Notes: generated by a model not told the origin, from the letters alone. Counted from the first letter of the stretch, positions 20,755 to 30,425 are shown. The stretch: DNA of 64,000 nucleotides from Anoxybacteroides rupiense (GCF_014196195.1 NZ_JACIDF010000001.1:124001-188000); one strand, 5' to 3'. Numbers and translations are program-made.

Positions 20755-20768
20755 ACTAGTATACTAGT
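20755..20768. promoter_or_regulatory. UxuR operator 2 upstream of aguE, perfect palindrome
   Basis: ACTAGTATACTAGT is a perfect 14-base palindrome. The same motif, less perfect, occurs at 20661-20674, 12924-12937 and 8703-8716. The centre-to-centre distance to operator 1 is 94 bases, about nine helical turns, which would allow looping. The rest of 20485-20862 shows no gene. Confidence 0.7.
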
Positions 20769-20862
20769 TTAATTCCGATTATAAAAGAAAGTCAATCTAT
20801 ATTCAATACCTACATGTCAAAATTTTTTGATTATTTTTCGTAAGAACTTTTCCTATTTTTGG

Positions 20863-21881
20863 TTAAATGACTGAGCACATCAAACAAAAGTCCGAAATTC
20901 CGACATTTACGACCCACCAAAAAGCCGGCTTCGGCTCGTGTCGTTCATCGAACAAAAACGGCCCATTTTTTCTTCCTTTTATCGGGAAGTTATCAAGCCA
21001 TGTATCGTCGTCGGCTATTCCCCAAAACGTTACACTTTGAACCACCTCACGACATTCTTTAAATAGGGAGAAAATTTGTCCGTATCGTTCTGCCTGTTGC
21101 GCTATCGTTTCCTTGGTCGGTCTTGTCAAATCGTTCCGATGATCATGAAACTCAAACATGGAAATATCGAGTTCAATAATGTGAAAGACAACACCGAGGG
21201 ACGCATATCGCAATGGCCGCGCGAATCTCATCCAGCGATGGGCGAGCCAAGCTCCAATGAGCCTGCATACCGATGCCATGAACTGGAATTCCTCTGGCGC
21301 GCAATGACTTGACAAGCGCAAAAATTTTCTCTCGTTTTTCCAGAAAACATTCATTGTAGTCATTGTAAAAAAGCCGGGCATCTGGATCGGCCTTATGTAC
21401 ATAAAGAAACGTTTGTTCCATAAAATCGGCCTCGATGATTTGTCGCCATTTGGATGAGCGCAACAACTCATCCCCTTCGTCGGTGACTGCTTCATTGACG
21501 ACATCCCAGCCATATACTTTTCCTTTGCAACGCTGGACAACGGTTAAAATATGGGATTTCATCCGCTCAAGCAGCACATCCCGACTAACAAAACGGCCTT
21601 GGCTGTCCTGACGCACCCAATCTGGAGTTTGATCGTGCCATATAAGTGTATGCCCCCGATCCATCATCTGATAGGAATACGCAAAATCAACAATTTGATC
21701 GGCTTGTTCAAACCTTCCTTTGGCTGAAGGCGTTCACACTTCATATGATTTTCCGCTGTCATGCTGTTTACATGGGCAACCAACAGCTGTTTTTGCATTT
21801 GAATAGTCACTGGGGTTAACTGCGGCGCCGATGCGAAAATCATTCGCAAACACCTTGTGGAGGGGGGAGCAAGCAGTTCAT
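20863..21881 (-). pseudogene. xynA2: Intracellular GH10 xylanase, multiply frameshifted
   Basis: The sequence resembles the intracellular family 10 xylanase XynA2 of Geobacillus over its full length, but no single frame covers it. Pieces read in order: VFANDFRIGAAVNP, then VTIQMQKQLL after a one-base shift near 21815. FEQADQIVDFAYSY follows after a shift near 21725, and WDVVNEAVTDEG holds the acid/base Glu. The frame is lost after EIRAAI near 21217, where two bases appear deleted, and resumes with HIIELDISMFEFHD, which has the nucleophile Glu. The C-terminus also runs past the usual end. The ATG overlaps the xynB2 stop (ATGA). Confidence 0.88.
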
Positions 21882-24001
21882 GTTCGCTCCCCCTCCTCAA
21901 GCCATAAAATACTCGTCACGCCGCGCGGGTAATATTTGCTGCCGCTAATTTCACCGGCAATTATTTGGTCGCTCCAGCTCCAAATCGATAGCTCGGGATG
22001 TGTGAGCCATGCTACATGCGCCGCATCGGCTTTCTTTCCTAATTCATCCCATTTCCATCCTAAAAGATGCCGGGCAATAAATTGGCACAAATAGATTTTG
22101 CTGAGCCATGAATTGTTACTTGTTGATGAAATTTTCCATCCGCCATCCGGGAAGAGGCAAATTCCTTCTCGTAACACATAACGCAAATGTTTGCGCAGCG
22201 CTTGAATATATCCCCCAAAGCGGCCGTCGTCTTTTAAAGCCTCATGGCAATTCGTGAAATAAGGGAATACAAGCCCCTCGATGGCCGGAATGATTTTCGA
22301 ATCATTTCCTTCTCCCATTACGGCCGGAATATACCCGTCATCGGTCACATAGCTGACGATCGTCGCCGCGCATTTTTCCGCCTGCTCCCCAGCCAGTGCG
22401 GCTCCTTCTTCCTTGCCGACATCACGGAACAATTTCTCAAGCGCTACATAGGCCGCCCAACATTTGCCCGCCAAATATAAGTTGTTGCGTGCTTGGCCAA
22501 GAGAAACGTCTAAACTATCATATGTCGTGATTTCCGCTCCCCCCATCGTACGGCTGCTATCAAGTCCCATTATTCCATTCCGCTTTTGCGGCTGGGGATG
22601 ATCGCGGCGAATCATGCTTTCCAAGCATTGTTCTAAGATGGGGAGCCGCTGTTGGCGCCATGCCCAATCTTTTGTTTGCTCGATGTATACCGCGGCGCAA
22701 AGCACCCAGTTGACGAGTTGTTCGTGCGTCATATGCGAAAAGCAGCCGCTGATTCCATATAGCTCATAAGAAGAATACTGGGGACGGGAAAACGTATTGG
22801 CCACTCCCATATCATGAGTGAAGCTGATGCCTCCCGGATATTCTGTTTCCTCTCCCGGAAAGCGGACACGATCCTCATAGCTATACCGTTCAACATATAA
22901 ATCAAGCACATTTTTAACTGTCCACGGATTCATTTTCAACTCAAAAAACAGCTGATCAACGGTTAAATCAAAGGTATTCATCATGCGATATTCGCCTTCA
23001 TTGACAACCCAAATCGGCTTCCCTTCATGCTCAAGCAGCTGGGTGTTGCCGTAATAACTTCGAATGGCATGAGCCATCATAAATTTTTGATCGTCGGAGA
23101 GCCATGCTTTTTCAATGAGCTCGTTCGAACGGAACGACTGTTCTTTCAACACCTCCACCTGCTCTAACGCATAAAGGCCCACTTCTTCGATATTGTTGAA
23201 AAAACGGGTATAGAAATAAGAAGCATCCATTCCCACCGTTGCATAACCGCCACGGTAGAAACAAACGGCAAATTGATATGTTTTCTTCTCCCCAGCTGGC
23301 ACATCCGCAATTAATGCGCCGATTTTCCCAAGTCCGAACGTCCAGTTTTCTTCGAGCGGAGTCGTCAAAATATCCTCCATACTAAAATGCAAAGCAGAGC
23401 GGACGCCTTCATCTTTTGATACAATCCCAACAATCCGGCCTTGGCCAATCCCGCACAGCTCTTGGCACGTTTCATCGATTCGTCTCATCGACGTATACGG
23501 ATCGGTGCCTTCAAATCCGAAAAATGCCCGTCGCGCTTTTGTTCCGTTTGTATTGTCAATCGTCATCTCGACGATAACGGCTGGGACTAACGCCAGCTTC
23601 AGCTCTTCAGCGGTCGCCGTTTTTGGATCCGGCACCGCTTTCACCGGAGAATAAATCGTAAACGTTAAATCTTCCGCTTTCCATGTATCGGTCGCAACAC
23701 GAAATTCCCGTTCGATGGCCTCTTTGGCAAACGGAAGGAGAATGTTCGGCTTTTGCGGATTCGGATCCGGATTTTCAATATCATATCGTTTGCTTTCATC
23801 TTCTCCTGACATTTCTAAAAAGGGAAGGACATGATACAAGCCCGGTTTACTTAACGATTCTATCCCAATCCATACGTTTTGCCGCGGCGGTCGGCCGAGT
23901 TCAAGATCCAAGCCCCCGTTCTTTCCTGGAAATCCCAACGTAAAGCTGGCAAACGCTCCAACGGGCGAATGATGGGCGTTAAAAAATATATTTTTAGGCA
24001 T
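21878..24001 (-). CDS. xynB2: Beta-xylosidase, glycoside hydrolase family 52
   Basis: A 707-residue cytoplasmic retaining beta-xylosidase, nearly colinear with XynB2 of G. stearothermophilus. The nucleophile Glu is in WVVNEGEYRMMNTFD (about residue 335) and the acid/base Asp in GGAEITTYDSLD (about 495). No signal peptide is present (MPKNIFFNAHHSPVG). GGAGA precedes the ATG at 9 bases. It releases xylose from xylo-oligosaccharides. The 280-base gap from xynG shows no clear terminator. Downstream it is coupled by an ATGA overlap to the dead GH10 gene. Confidence 0.95.
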   Translation of the reverse strand: MPKNIFFNAHHSPVGAFASFTLGFPGKNGGLDLELGRPPRQNVWIGIESLSKPGLYHVLPFLEMSGEDESKRYDIENPDPNPQKPNILLPFAKEAIEREFRVATDTWKAEDLTFTIYSPVKAVPDPKTATAEELKLALVPAVIVEMTIDNTNGTKARRAFFGFEGTDPYTSMRRIDETCQELCGIGQGRIVGIVSKDEGVRSALHFSMEDILTTPLEENWTFGLGKIGALIADVPAGEKKTYQFAVCFYRGGYATVGMDASYFYTRFFNNIEEVGLYALEQVEVLKEQSFRSNELIEKAWLSDDQKFMMAHAIRSYYGNTQLLEHEGKPIWVVNEGEYRMMNTFDLTVDQLFFELKMNPWTVKNVLDLYVERYSYEDRVRFPGEETEYPGGISFTHDMGVANTFSRPQYSSYELYGISGCFSHMTHEQLVNWVLCAAVYIEQTKDWAWRQQRLPILEQCLESMIRRDHPQPQKRNGIMGLDSSRTMGGAEITTYDSLDVSLGQARNNLYLAGKCWAAYVALEKLFRDVGKEEGAALAGEQAEKCAATIVSYVTDDGYIPAVMGEGNDSKIIPAIEGLVFPYFTNCHEALKDDGRFGGYIQALRKHLRYVLREGICLFPDGGWKISSTSNNSWLSKIYLCQFIARHLLGWKWDELGKKADAAHVAWLTHPELSIWSWSDQIIAGEISGSKYYPRGVTSILWLEEGERT

Positions 24002-24281
24002 TGAGCATTATCTCCTTTCTCCCCTAAATGACCTTAAAGCTCGAATGTGAATCATCGACAATCGAGAGCAAATCTATAAAACTGGTTTTGTCGAACAACC
24101 AAGATTCAGAAAACAGTGATCCATAGCTCCATCAACGAATGTGTGAAGCGCTTCGTTGGCCAATCACTTCTCGATCGCCGAAAAACCACACACTCCCTTT
24201 TAAGCGGAAAAGGCTAAAAAGCTTCGTTTGATTGATCGATCGTTTTCAAGCTATTCGTTCTCTTATGCCATCAAACTCTCT

Positions 24282-25151
24282 TTATCCCTTAATGGCACCG
24301 GCCGTAATCCCTTCGACAATTTTGTCACTGAGAAAAAAGAAAGCGATTAAAATCGGCAAAACACTAATCATCAGCGTGGCACCAATGGCTCCCCAATCGG
24401 TCGTATATTGCCCAATAAAGTTTTGAATTCCTACAGTCAAGGTTTTATATTGCTCAGAGCTAATAAATGTATTAACAAACACAAATTCATTCCAGTTGTA
24501 AATCATATTAATAATGGTAGTCGTGACAATGACAGGGGATGTCATCGGCAAAATCACTTGGAAAAACATCCGATGGACAGAGCATCCGTCAATAATAGCC
24601 GATTCCTCCAATTCGCGCGGCAAGGAATGGTAAAATCCAAGTAAAATCATGATCGTAATCGGCAAATTAAACCCGATATTTGTTAAAATGATCGACATTG
24701 GATGGTCAATTAATTGAAGTTTAGTAAAAAAGCCGAATAATGGAATTAGTGTGGAATGCACGGGTATCATCAACCCAACGATAAACATCCCTAGCACCAC
24801 GTGTTTCAGTCTCCAATTCATGCGCGTCAGCGCGAATGTAGCAAAACTCGCCAACAAGACCGTAAAAATGACTGATACGGCAGTAATCCAAACACTGTTG
24901 AAAAAATAACGGCCAATGTCTCCCTCCACCCATACTTTCACATAATTTTCCCAGCGAGGTGGAGACGGAAGCGCCAATAACGGCGTATTAAAAACCTCTT
25001 GATTATTTTTAAGCGAAAAGAATAACAGCCAAACAAGAGGAAGGATTTGAAAAATAGCTAAAATGATTAAGATGGCATAAAAAATGGCCATCCCTATTCT
25101 TTTCCCTAGGGCTCGAAAGGATGATAACGAAGCTTCCGTTTTTCCTGACAC
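24282..25151 (-). CDS. xynG: Xylo-oligosaccharide ABC transporter permease (CUT1)
   Basis: A 289-residue CUT1 permease with six helices and the EAA-type loop ESAIIDGCSVHRMFFQVILP near residue 190. It is the second permease of the xynEFG importer, 20 bases after xynF. Substrate inferred from position behind the xynDC sensor pair and from the T-6 system. As with aguEFG, no ATPase gene is local. Confidence 0.9.
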   Translation of the reverse strand: MSGKTEASLSSFRALGKRIGMAIFYAILIILAIFQILPLVWLLFFSLKNNQEVFNTPLLALPSPPRWENYVKVWVEGDIGRYFFNSVWITAVSVIFTVLLASFATFALTRMNWRLKHVVLGMFIVGLMIPVHSTLIPLFGFFTKLQLIDHPMSIILTNIGFNLPITIMILLGFYHSLPRELEESAIIDGCSVHRMFFQVILPMTSPVIVTTTIINMIYNWNEFVFVNTFISSEQYKTLTVGIQNFIGQYTTDWGAIGATLMISVLPILIAFFFLSDKIVEGITAGAIKG

Positions 25152-25171
25152 TAGTGCTTCCCCCTTTTGTG

Positions 25172-26050
25172 CTAATACTGGATTTCTTCATTTGAACGGG
25201 TAAGTTTTCTAATCAACCATGTCACTAAAACGCAAATCAGCAGCAATGAAAAAGCGACGGTGCTTCCATATCCGAAATTAAAACTGCGGAATGCCTTTTG
25301 GTACATATAAGAAGCGATGACTTCACTCGCGCCGTTTGGCCCCCCGCCCGTCATCACATAGATTAAATCAAAGTATTTTAACGAACCGACAACAGCTAGC
25401 ACAATCGTGACTTTAACGACTCCCGCAATTAACGGAAGCTTGATTTTATAGGCGAGCTGCCACGGATTAGCACCGTCGATTATTGCCGCCTCCATAATCG
25501 ATGCGGGAATGCTTTTTAAAGCAGCATAATAAATCAAAATATAAAATCCGGCATATTGCCATATAATCGGAACAAAAATGGAATATAGGGCAATCGAAGG
25601 ATCAGCCAGCCAGTTTGGCGGATCATCTATTCCTAGAAACAGGAGAAAATGATTTAACATCCCGTTCGATGGGTGATAAATCCGTAACCATAGCTGAGCA
25701 ATGGCAACTGAAGACAACAGCATCGGAATTAAATAAATTTTTCTTAATAAATGGGCTCCCTTGATTTTTCCTGACAGTACGAGAGAAACCGCCAAATAAC
25801 CGGCGAGGCTGATCACGGAAAACACCGCCAGCAAAAAGGAGTGGTATACGCTTTTCCAAAACATCTTATCTTTTAGCAGCTCTTTATAATTATCGAGCGC
25901 GATAAACTCCATGCGTCCGATGCCGTCCCATTTCATGAAACTGTAATAGCCCGTCATCACGATCGGAATGTACACCAATGTCAAAAGCAGCAGCAAAGAC
26001 GGCAAAATATAGAGCGCAATGACTTTTTTATCGGACATCATTTTATTCAT
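25172..26050 (-). CDS. xynF: Xylo-oligosaccharide ABC transporter permease (CUT1)
   Basis: A 292-residue CUT1 permease with six hydrophobic helices and the EAA loop EAAIIDGANPWQLAYKIKLP near residue 193. The start at 26050 is supported by GGAGG upstream; the longer frame runs into the hairpin after xynE. It pairs with XynG to form the membrane channel. Confidence 0.9.
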   Translation of the reverse strand: MNKMMSDKKVIALYILPSLLLLLTLVYIPIVMTGYYSFMKWDGIGRMEFIALDNYKELLKDKMFWKSVYHSFLLAVFSVISLAGYLAVSLVLSGKIKGAHLLRKIYLIPMLLSSVAIAQLWLRIYHPSNGMLNHFLLFLGIDDPPNWLADPSIALYSIFVPIIWQYAGFYILIYYAALKSIPASIMEAAIIDGANPWQLAYKIKLPLIAGVVKVTIVLAVVGSLKYFDLIYVMTGGGPNGASEVIASYMYQKAFRSFNFGYGSTVAFSLLLICVLVTWLIRKLTRSNEEIQY

Positions 26051-26072
26051 GCTGTCTCCTCCTTTCTCATTG

Positions 26073-26109
26073 GACAAAAAGGACATATATGGCATATGTC
26101 CTTTTTGTC
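26073..26109 (-). other. Strong intercistronic hairpin between xynE and xynF
   Basis: A perfect 16-base inverted repeat (26073-26088 and 26094-26109) with a 5-base loop lies 17 bases after the xynE stop. There is no T-run in the xyn direction (the minus strand continues CAATGAG), so it looks like a transcript-stabilising or processing hairpin rather than a full terminator. Such structures commonly raise binding-protein expression relative to permeases. Confidence 0.7.
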
Positions 26110-26126
26110 GTCCTTCTTTTCTCTCA

Positions 26127-27455
26127 TCATTGCGTCTTAGACAGCACTTCTTGATGCTGTTTAGCGAAGTCTTTCGGTGTCACTTCTTCACCAAATAACG
26201 ATTGGATTAAATTTAAATGTGTTTGCGCTGCTTCCGGGTTCATTTGCACATCGGCAAATAATGTAATATTGCTAGCTTTATTTAATTCATTGAGCACATC
26301 GATATACATTTGCGGCAGATCGACATTAGCCGTGTTCACTTTTGTTGCTGGAATGACACCCGCTTTTGTGACTGACTGCTCGCCCCATTTTTCAACGAAA
26401 AATCTTACAAACTTTTTCGCTTCCTCCTTCGCTTTCGAATTTTGCGCTACAAACAATCCGACTCCCGGTCCTCCGACCCAGCTATCCACATTTCCTTTTC
26501 CGCCTTCAACAACAGGGAATTTAAAGAATCCGACTTTGTCGCGAAACTCCTTTGGAACATCTTCATTTGTTGTAAACTGCGGCAAATCCCATGTTCCCAT
26601 TAAATACATGGCTGCTTTTTCATTGGTAAACTCCGCTTTTGCTTCATCGTTCGATAAACCGTTAAACCCTTTGATAAACGCTTTCATTTTGACGAGGTTT
26701 TGGACTTCTTCCGCCGCTTTGATTAATCCTGGGTCTTCAAATGTGCCGCTTCCGTTTATCGCGTTTTTTAACGTGTCAGCGCCGCCGATTCGATCGGCTA
26801 AATACATATACCACATCGATCCCGTCCAGCGATCCTTATTGCCTAACGCGATTGGGGCTACGCCATTTTTCACAAGCGTTTGCACCACATGCTTGAATTC
26901 TTCATATGTTTTAGGGACTTCTAAATGATATTTCGCAAAAATTTCTTTATTATAGTACACAGGAGTGATGTTAAGCTCCAATGGAAGGGCATACGTTTTG
27001 TTGTCAACCGCATATGCTTCTGTTGTCCCGGAAACAAACTGATCTTTAAGACCACCGTCTAAAACATCATCTAAAGGTGCAAATAAATTCCCTTTCACGT
27101 ATGGCTCTAAAAATCCTGCTGCCCAAGTCATCCCAACATCAGGAAGCTCATTGGAAGCTGCTAATACTTTTAGCTTGTTTTTATATTGTTCGTTTTCGAG
27201 AATTTCCGTTTTGACTGTTACATTCGGATTTTCTTTTTCAAACTCTTTAATAATGTCATTAACAATCATATAGTGCTGCTTTGAGCTTCCGGCAGGCCAA
27301 AGATGCATAAATGTAAGCGTCACTTTTTTCCCGTCTTCGGGTGAAGCTCCATTTTCATTGCTTGAGCTGGAGCTAGAGCAGCCTGTGACGGCTAGCGCCA
27401 ATACGAACATCATGCCGATCAGCCATGAATGCGCTTTCTTTTTCAACAAAGCCAT
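26127..27455 (-). CDS. xynE: Xylo-oligosaccharide-binding lipoprotein of ABC transporter
   Basis: A 442-residue family 1 solute-binding protein (CUT1). The signal peptide ends in lipobox AVTGC near residue 26, followed by a Ser-rich linker. The start is uncertain: the ATG at 27455 has AAAGGGGG only 2 bases upstream, so a TTG two or three codons later may be used. It lies 74 bases after xynC. Its mRNA ends in a strong hairpin before xynF, consistent with higher expression of the binding protein. Confidence 0.9.
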   Translation of the reverse strand: MALLKKKAHSWLIGMMFVLALAVTGCSSSSSSNENGASPEDGKKVTLTFMHLWPAGSSKQHYMIVNDIIKEFEKENPNVTVKTEILENEQYKNKLKVLAASNELPDVGMTWAAGFLEPYVKGNLFAPLDDVLDGGLKDQFVSGTTEAYAVDNKTYALPLELNITPVYYNKEIFAKYHLEVPKTYEEFKHVVQTLVKNGVAPIALGNKDRWTGSMWYMYLADRIGGADTLKNAINGSGTFEDPGLIKAAEEVQNLVKMKAFIKGFNGLSNDEAKAEFTNEKAAMYLMGTWDLPQFTTNEDVPKEFRDKVGFFKFPVVEGGKGNVDSWVGGPGVGLFVAQNSKAKEEAKKFVRFFVEKWGEQSVTKAGVIPATKVNTANVDLPQMYIDVLNELNKASNITLFADVQMNPEAAQTHLNLIQSLFGEEVTPKDFAKQHQEVLSKTQ

Positions 27456-27529
27456 TTCCCCCTTTGAATCTTTTTGGTTTGCTAAGATTATATCATTGGC
27501 TGATGGGGAAATAAGGCCACACTCATTGC

Positions 27530-28315
27530 CTAAAATTCTACTTTTTTTAGATGTTGCTTTCTGAAGCGATAGGGAGTCATTCCTTCAAATTCTTTAAATA
27601 CTTTAATAAAATATTTCGCTGTTTGATAACCGACAGATTCGGCAATTTCTTCAACAGATAAATCGGTTGCCACCAGCAAGCTCTTGGCTTTCTGTATCCT
27701 GCATCTTGTCACATATTCACTAAAGGTCATATCTGTTTCTTCTTTAAAAAGGACACTAAAATAGCTTGCATTCAAATGTACATGCCTAGACACATCGCGC
27801 AGGCTCAATGGCTGATGCAAATTTTTATGAATGAACTGTATGGCTTCCCTTACGGAAGAAGAGCGGATATGTTCTTGAATTTGAATGACTTGATGATCGA
27901 TCATCTGTGCCAGCATTTCTGATTTTTTTCGCTCTTCCAATATCGCCAGCGCCTGTTCCACCGCCTCAATGAGTTTATGTTTGCTGACCGGTTTGAGAAG
28001 ATAATTGACCACTCCTAATTTGATTGCTTTTTGGGCATAGGCAAATTCAGAGTAAGCGGAAATAATAATCACAACTGGCTTATGCTTGTGCTCCGCAAAG
28101 GCCTCGATCAGCTGAAGCCCAGACATTTGCGGCATGCGGATATCTGTTAAGATTAAATGAACGGGGCGCTGTCTCAGAAGCTCGATTGCTTCATCCCCGC
28201 TGGCCGCACAAAGAATCTCGCATGTTCCCATCGCCCAAGCATCCAGCGTTTTTTTCAGTCCGATTCGCGCTCTCGGTTCATCATCGACGACTAAAATCGT
28301 CTTTACATCCATCAT
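27530..28315 (-). CDS. xynC: AraC-type response regulator of xylo-oligosaccharide transport
   Basis: A 261-residue YesN-type response regulator. The N-terminal receiver domain has the DD pair near residues 11-12, phosphoacceptor Asp near 58 in LTDIRMPQMSG and Lys in LLKPVSK. The C-terminal AraC double helix-turn-helix starts near 160 (SLRDVSRHVHLNASYFSVLF and the later VGYQTAKYFIKVF). It overlaps the xynD stop by ATGA, so the pair is translationally coupled. It presumably activates xynEFG. Confidence 0.92.
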   Translation of the reverse strand: MMDVKTILVVDDEPRARIGLKKTLDAWAMGTCEILCAASGDEAIELLRQRPVHLILTDIRMPQMSGLQLIEAFAEHKHKPVVIIISAYSEFAYAQKAIKLGVVNYLLKPVSKHKLIEAVEQALAILEERKKSEMLAQMIDHQVIQIQEHIRSSSVREAIQFIHKNLHQPLSLRDVSRHVHLNASYFSVLFKEETDMTFSEYVTRCRIQKAKSLLVATDLSVEEIAESVGYQTAKYFIKVFKEFEGMTPYRFRKQHLKKVEF

Positions 28316-30057
28316 CTTTGTTCACCACGCTTAGGGATTTTCATAGAAACGTGCGTTCCTTTTCCTAATTCACTATGAATGAACAGCCTTCTATCTTCTC
28401 CATAATAAAGCTGCAAGCGCCGATTGACATTGATGATCGCCATGCCGCTCCCTTTCAAAAGGGAAAACTCTTTATCATAGAGACGCTTACGGATCTCTTG
28501 AACGGTTTGTTCCTCCATTCCATGTCCATTGTCCGTAACTTTAATGATTAAATCAGAGGAATCGCTGTCTTCCTCGATGGTGACCCAAACAGAACCCGGC
28601 TCCGCCTTATTGCCGATGCCATGCAAAACAGCATTTTCTACTAGAGGTTGAATCAGTAGCTTAGGAATAGGAATCTCTAAATATTGAAAAGGAACAACCA
28701 TATTCCATAAAAGGCGGTCTCCCCACCTTAATTTCATGATCTCAAGATAGCGGCGAATATGTTCAATTTCCTCGCGAAGCGTTACCCATTCATCGTTCTT
28801 TGAATGGCTAATCGTATAGCGAAACAACTCGGACATATTTAGCACAAATTGCGATAATTCCTCTTCTTCTTTATCGACAAGTGACCAATATAGAGCATCG
28901 AGCGTGTTAAAAAGGAAATGAGGGTTAATTTGCGCTTGCAGCGCCTTTAGTTCAGTGCGGTTACGTACCAATTCTTTTTCATAAACAACTTGAATCAAAT
29001 GATTGATGTTGTCTACTAATGAATTGTACGTATTGTTTAATTCATTAATCTCAATAGTAGAAAAAATAGGCGGACTCGGCTTTAATGTCCCGTTTTTTCC
29101 TCGCTTCATGATTTTGGTTAGCCTTAAGATCGGCTTGGTGACTATGGTCGAGAGAATAAAGGAGAAGATGAGAAAAATGAGAAAGCCGATAGCTCCTGAA
29201 AGTAGGATCGCATTTTTTAAGATCGAGAGGCCACTTGTCAGCACCTCTACTGGTGTCATCATAACAAGCAACCAACCGGTCAGGGGGGATCGCTGTTTGA
29301 CCACAATATACTCCTTTTCATCTTGCTTGATCATCCGCTGTGGGGTATGCAAAATAGGAGCAGGATCTCCTTGAAAATTAGAAAAAATAGATTGGAAATC
29401 ATGATCGACAAGCAGCATATAGCCTTTTTCCTCTGTTTCATTGCTATAAACGTCCGTTAGTTGAAAATAGTCGCGATTCACACGTACTAATAAATACCCT
29501 CCTGGAGAAAACCAGCGGTCCATTAAGCGAATTTGCCGAATCGCTAAAAAATCTGAAGAGGCTGGATCTCGTCCAATCCAAACAATCCTCCCCTTCGCAT
29601 CATTCGCTCTTTGAATCGATAAAGCTCCTATGCGATTGACCAAATCCATTTCATTCAGCGGGAACACTCGTTTGTAATGATTCGTATAAAGTTCAAAGGA
29701 ATGAATACCTTGGGAATACGTTTGGTACGAATTGACGATTTGCATTAAATATTGCCGTTCGCTAAACCCAAGCAAATGGCCTCCAGCCTCTTTTAAAAGC
29801 AATTTTTGTACATACGCGTCTGTCGCCACTTGATTGGTCAATGCATCCAGTTGTCCATAAAGCGCTTCCAATCTGCCGTTTGCCTGAATGGCTGTTTGGC
29901 GAATTTGCTCCTCGGCATTTTGTTTTAATAACACCGATACGAAATGAAATGTCATCATTCCTACGAAGAGCAAGACAAATGTCATGACGAATATAAAAAC
30001 GATTAGAATTTGGTTGCGAAGAGTATTAAAGCGATTCAATTTTTCTCTTATCTTCAT
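28312..30057 (-). CDS. xynD: Sensor histidine kinase (YesM type) for xylo-oligosaccharides
   Basis: A membrane kinase of about 581 residues. It has an N-terminal helix (residues 15-40), an extracellular sensing domain of roughly 230 residues, a second helix near 280-305, HAMP, and a His_kinase domain with phospho-acceptor His in QINPHFLFNTLDALYW. The ATPase domain shows VENAVLHG and DNGHGM. The start at 30057 (MKIREKLNRF) is favoured over the ATG at 30078, which has no ribosome site; AGGTG lies upstream. Predicted promoter at 30390-30418 under XylR, leaving a long leader. Confidence 0.9.
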   Translation of the reverse strand: MKIREKLNRFNTLRNQILIVFIFVMTFVLLFVGMMTFHFVSVLLKQNAEEQIRQTAIQANGRLEALYGQLDALTNQVATDAYVQKLLLKEAGGHLLGFSERQYLMQIVNSYQTYSQGIHSFELYTNHYKRVFPLNEMDLVNRIGALSIQRANDAKGRIVWIGRDPASSDFLAIRQIRLMDRWFSPGGYLLVRVNRDYFQLTDVYSNETEEKGYMLLVDHDFQSIFSNFQGDPAPILHTPQRMIKQDEKEYIVVKQRSPLTGWLLVMMTPVEVLTSGLSILKNAILLSGAIGFLIFLIFSFILSTIVTKPILRLTKIMKRGKNGTLKPSPPIFSTIEINELNNTYNSLVDNINHLIQVVYEKELVRNRTELKALQAQINPHFLFNTLDALYWSLVDKEEEELSQFVLNMSELFRYTISHSKNDEWVTLREEIEHIRRYLEIMKLRWGDRLLWNMVVPFQYLEIPIPKLLIQPLVENAVLHGIGNKAEPGSVWVTIEEDSDSSDLIIKVTDNGHGMEEQTVQEIRKRLYDKEFSLLKGSGMAIINVNRRLQLYYGEDRRLFIHSELGKGTHVSMKIPKRGEQR

Positions 30058-30144
30058 ATTCAGCAAGACACCTACCATTTATGACGCACATATTACATAG
30101 ATGAAAGATCGCTCGCAGGATCAGAGCAAATTATAGATGTTTGC

Positions 30145-30183
30145 GACGGTAGGAGACAAATCACAGACTTGTCTCCTACCGTC
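30145..30183. other. Stable hairpin in the xynD leader
   Basis: A perfect 15-base inverted repeat GACGGTAGGAGACAA (30145-30159) and its complement (30169-30183) surround a 9-base loop that can pair further. It lies about 90 bases upstream of xynD, inside the predicted leader. No T-run follows on either strand, so it is not a simple terminator. Confidence 0.65.
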
Positions 30184-30389
30184 ATACCTGCATATTGGCG
30201 TAGGAAATCGTAACACGGGATGATGCCGCTAACAGAAAGATTCACTCCGTTCTATATCGATGCAGCCCATGGATTCACTCCCCCCGTCGACAGCTTCGTT
30301 TTTACAAGCTCACCTATTCTTTCATCCAGCATTTTGAGCAAAAAAATCGTTATTGCCGAACAAGTCTAAATGTTGCAAAATTTAATTTT

Positions 30390-30423
30390 ATTATACCTTT
30401 TGTTTGTTTATGTGACAAACAAA
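30390..30423 (-). promoter_or_regulatory. xynD promoter with XylR operator
   Basis: On the minus strand a -35 TTGTCA (30418-30413) and a -10 TATAAT (30395-30390) are exactly 17 bases apart. The XylR operator, a 21-base near-palindrome with halves TTTGTTTAT and ACAAACAAA (30403-30423), covers the -35. The predicted transcript starts near 30383, giving a leader of about 325 bases before xynD. Confidence 0.8.
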
Positions 30424-30425
30424 GT

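Noticed and set aside
24070-24170. GAAGCGCTTC and GGTTGTTCGACAAAACC as possible cre/XylR sites upstream of xynB2
   Set aside because: The first lacks the outer TG/CA of cre and the second is only partly symmetric and unlike the three good XylR sites.
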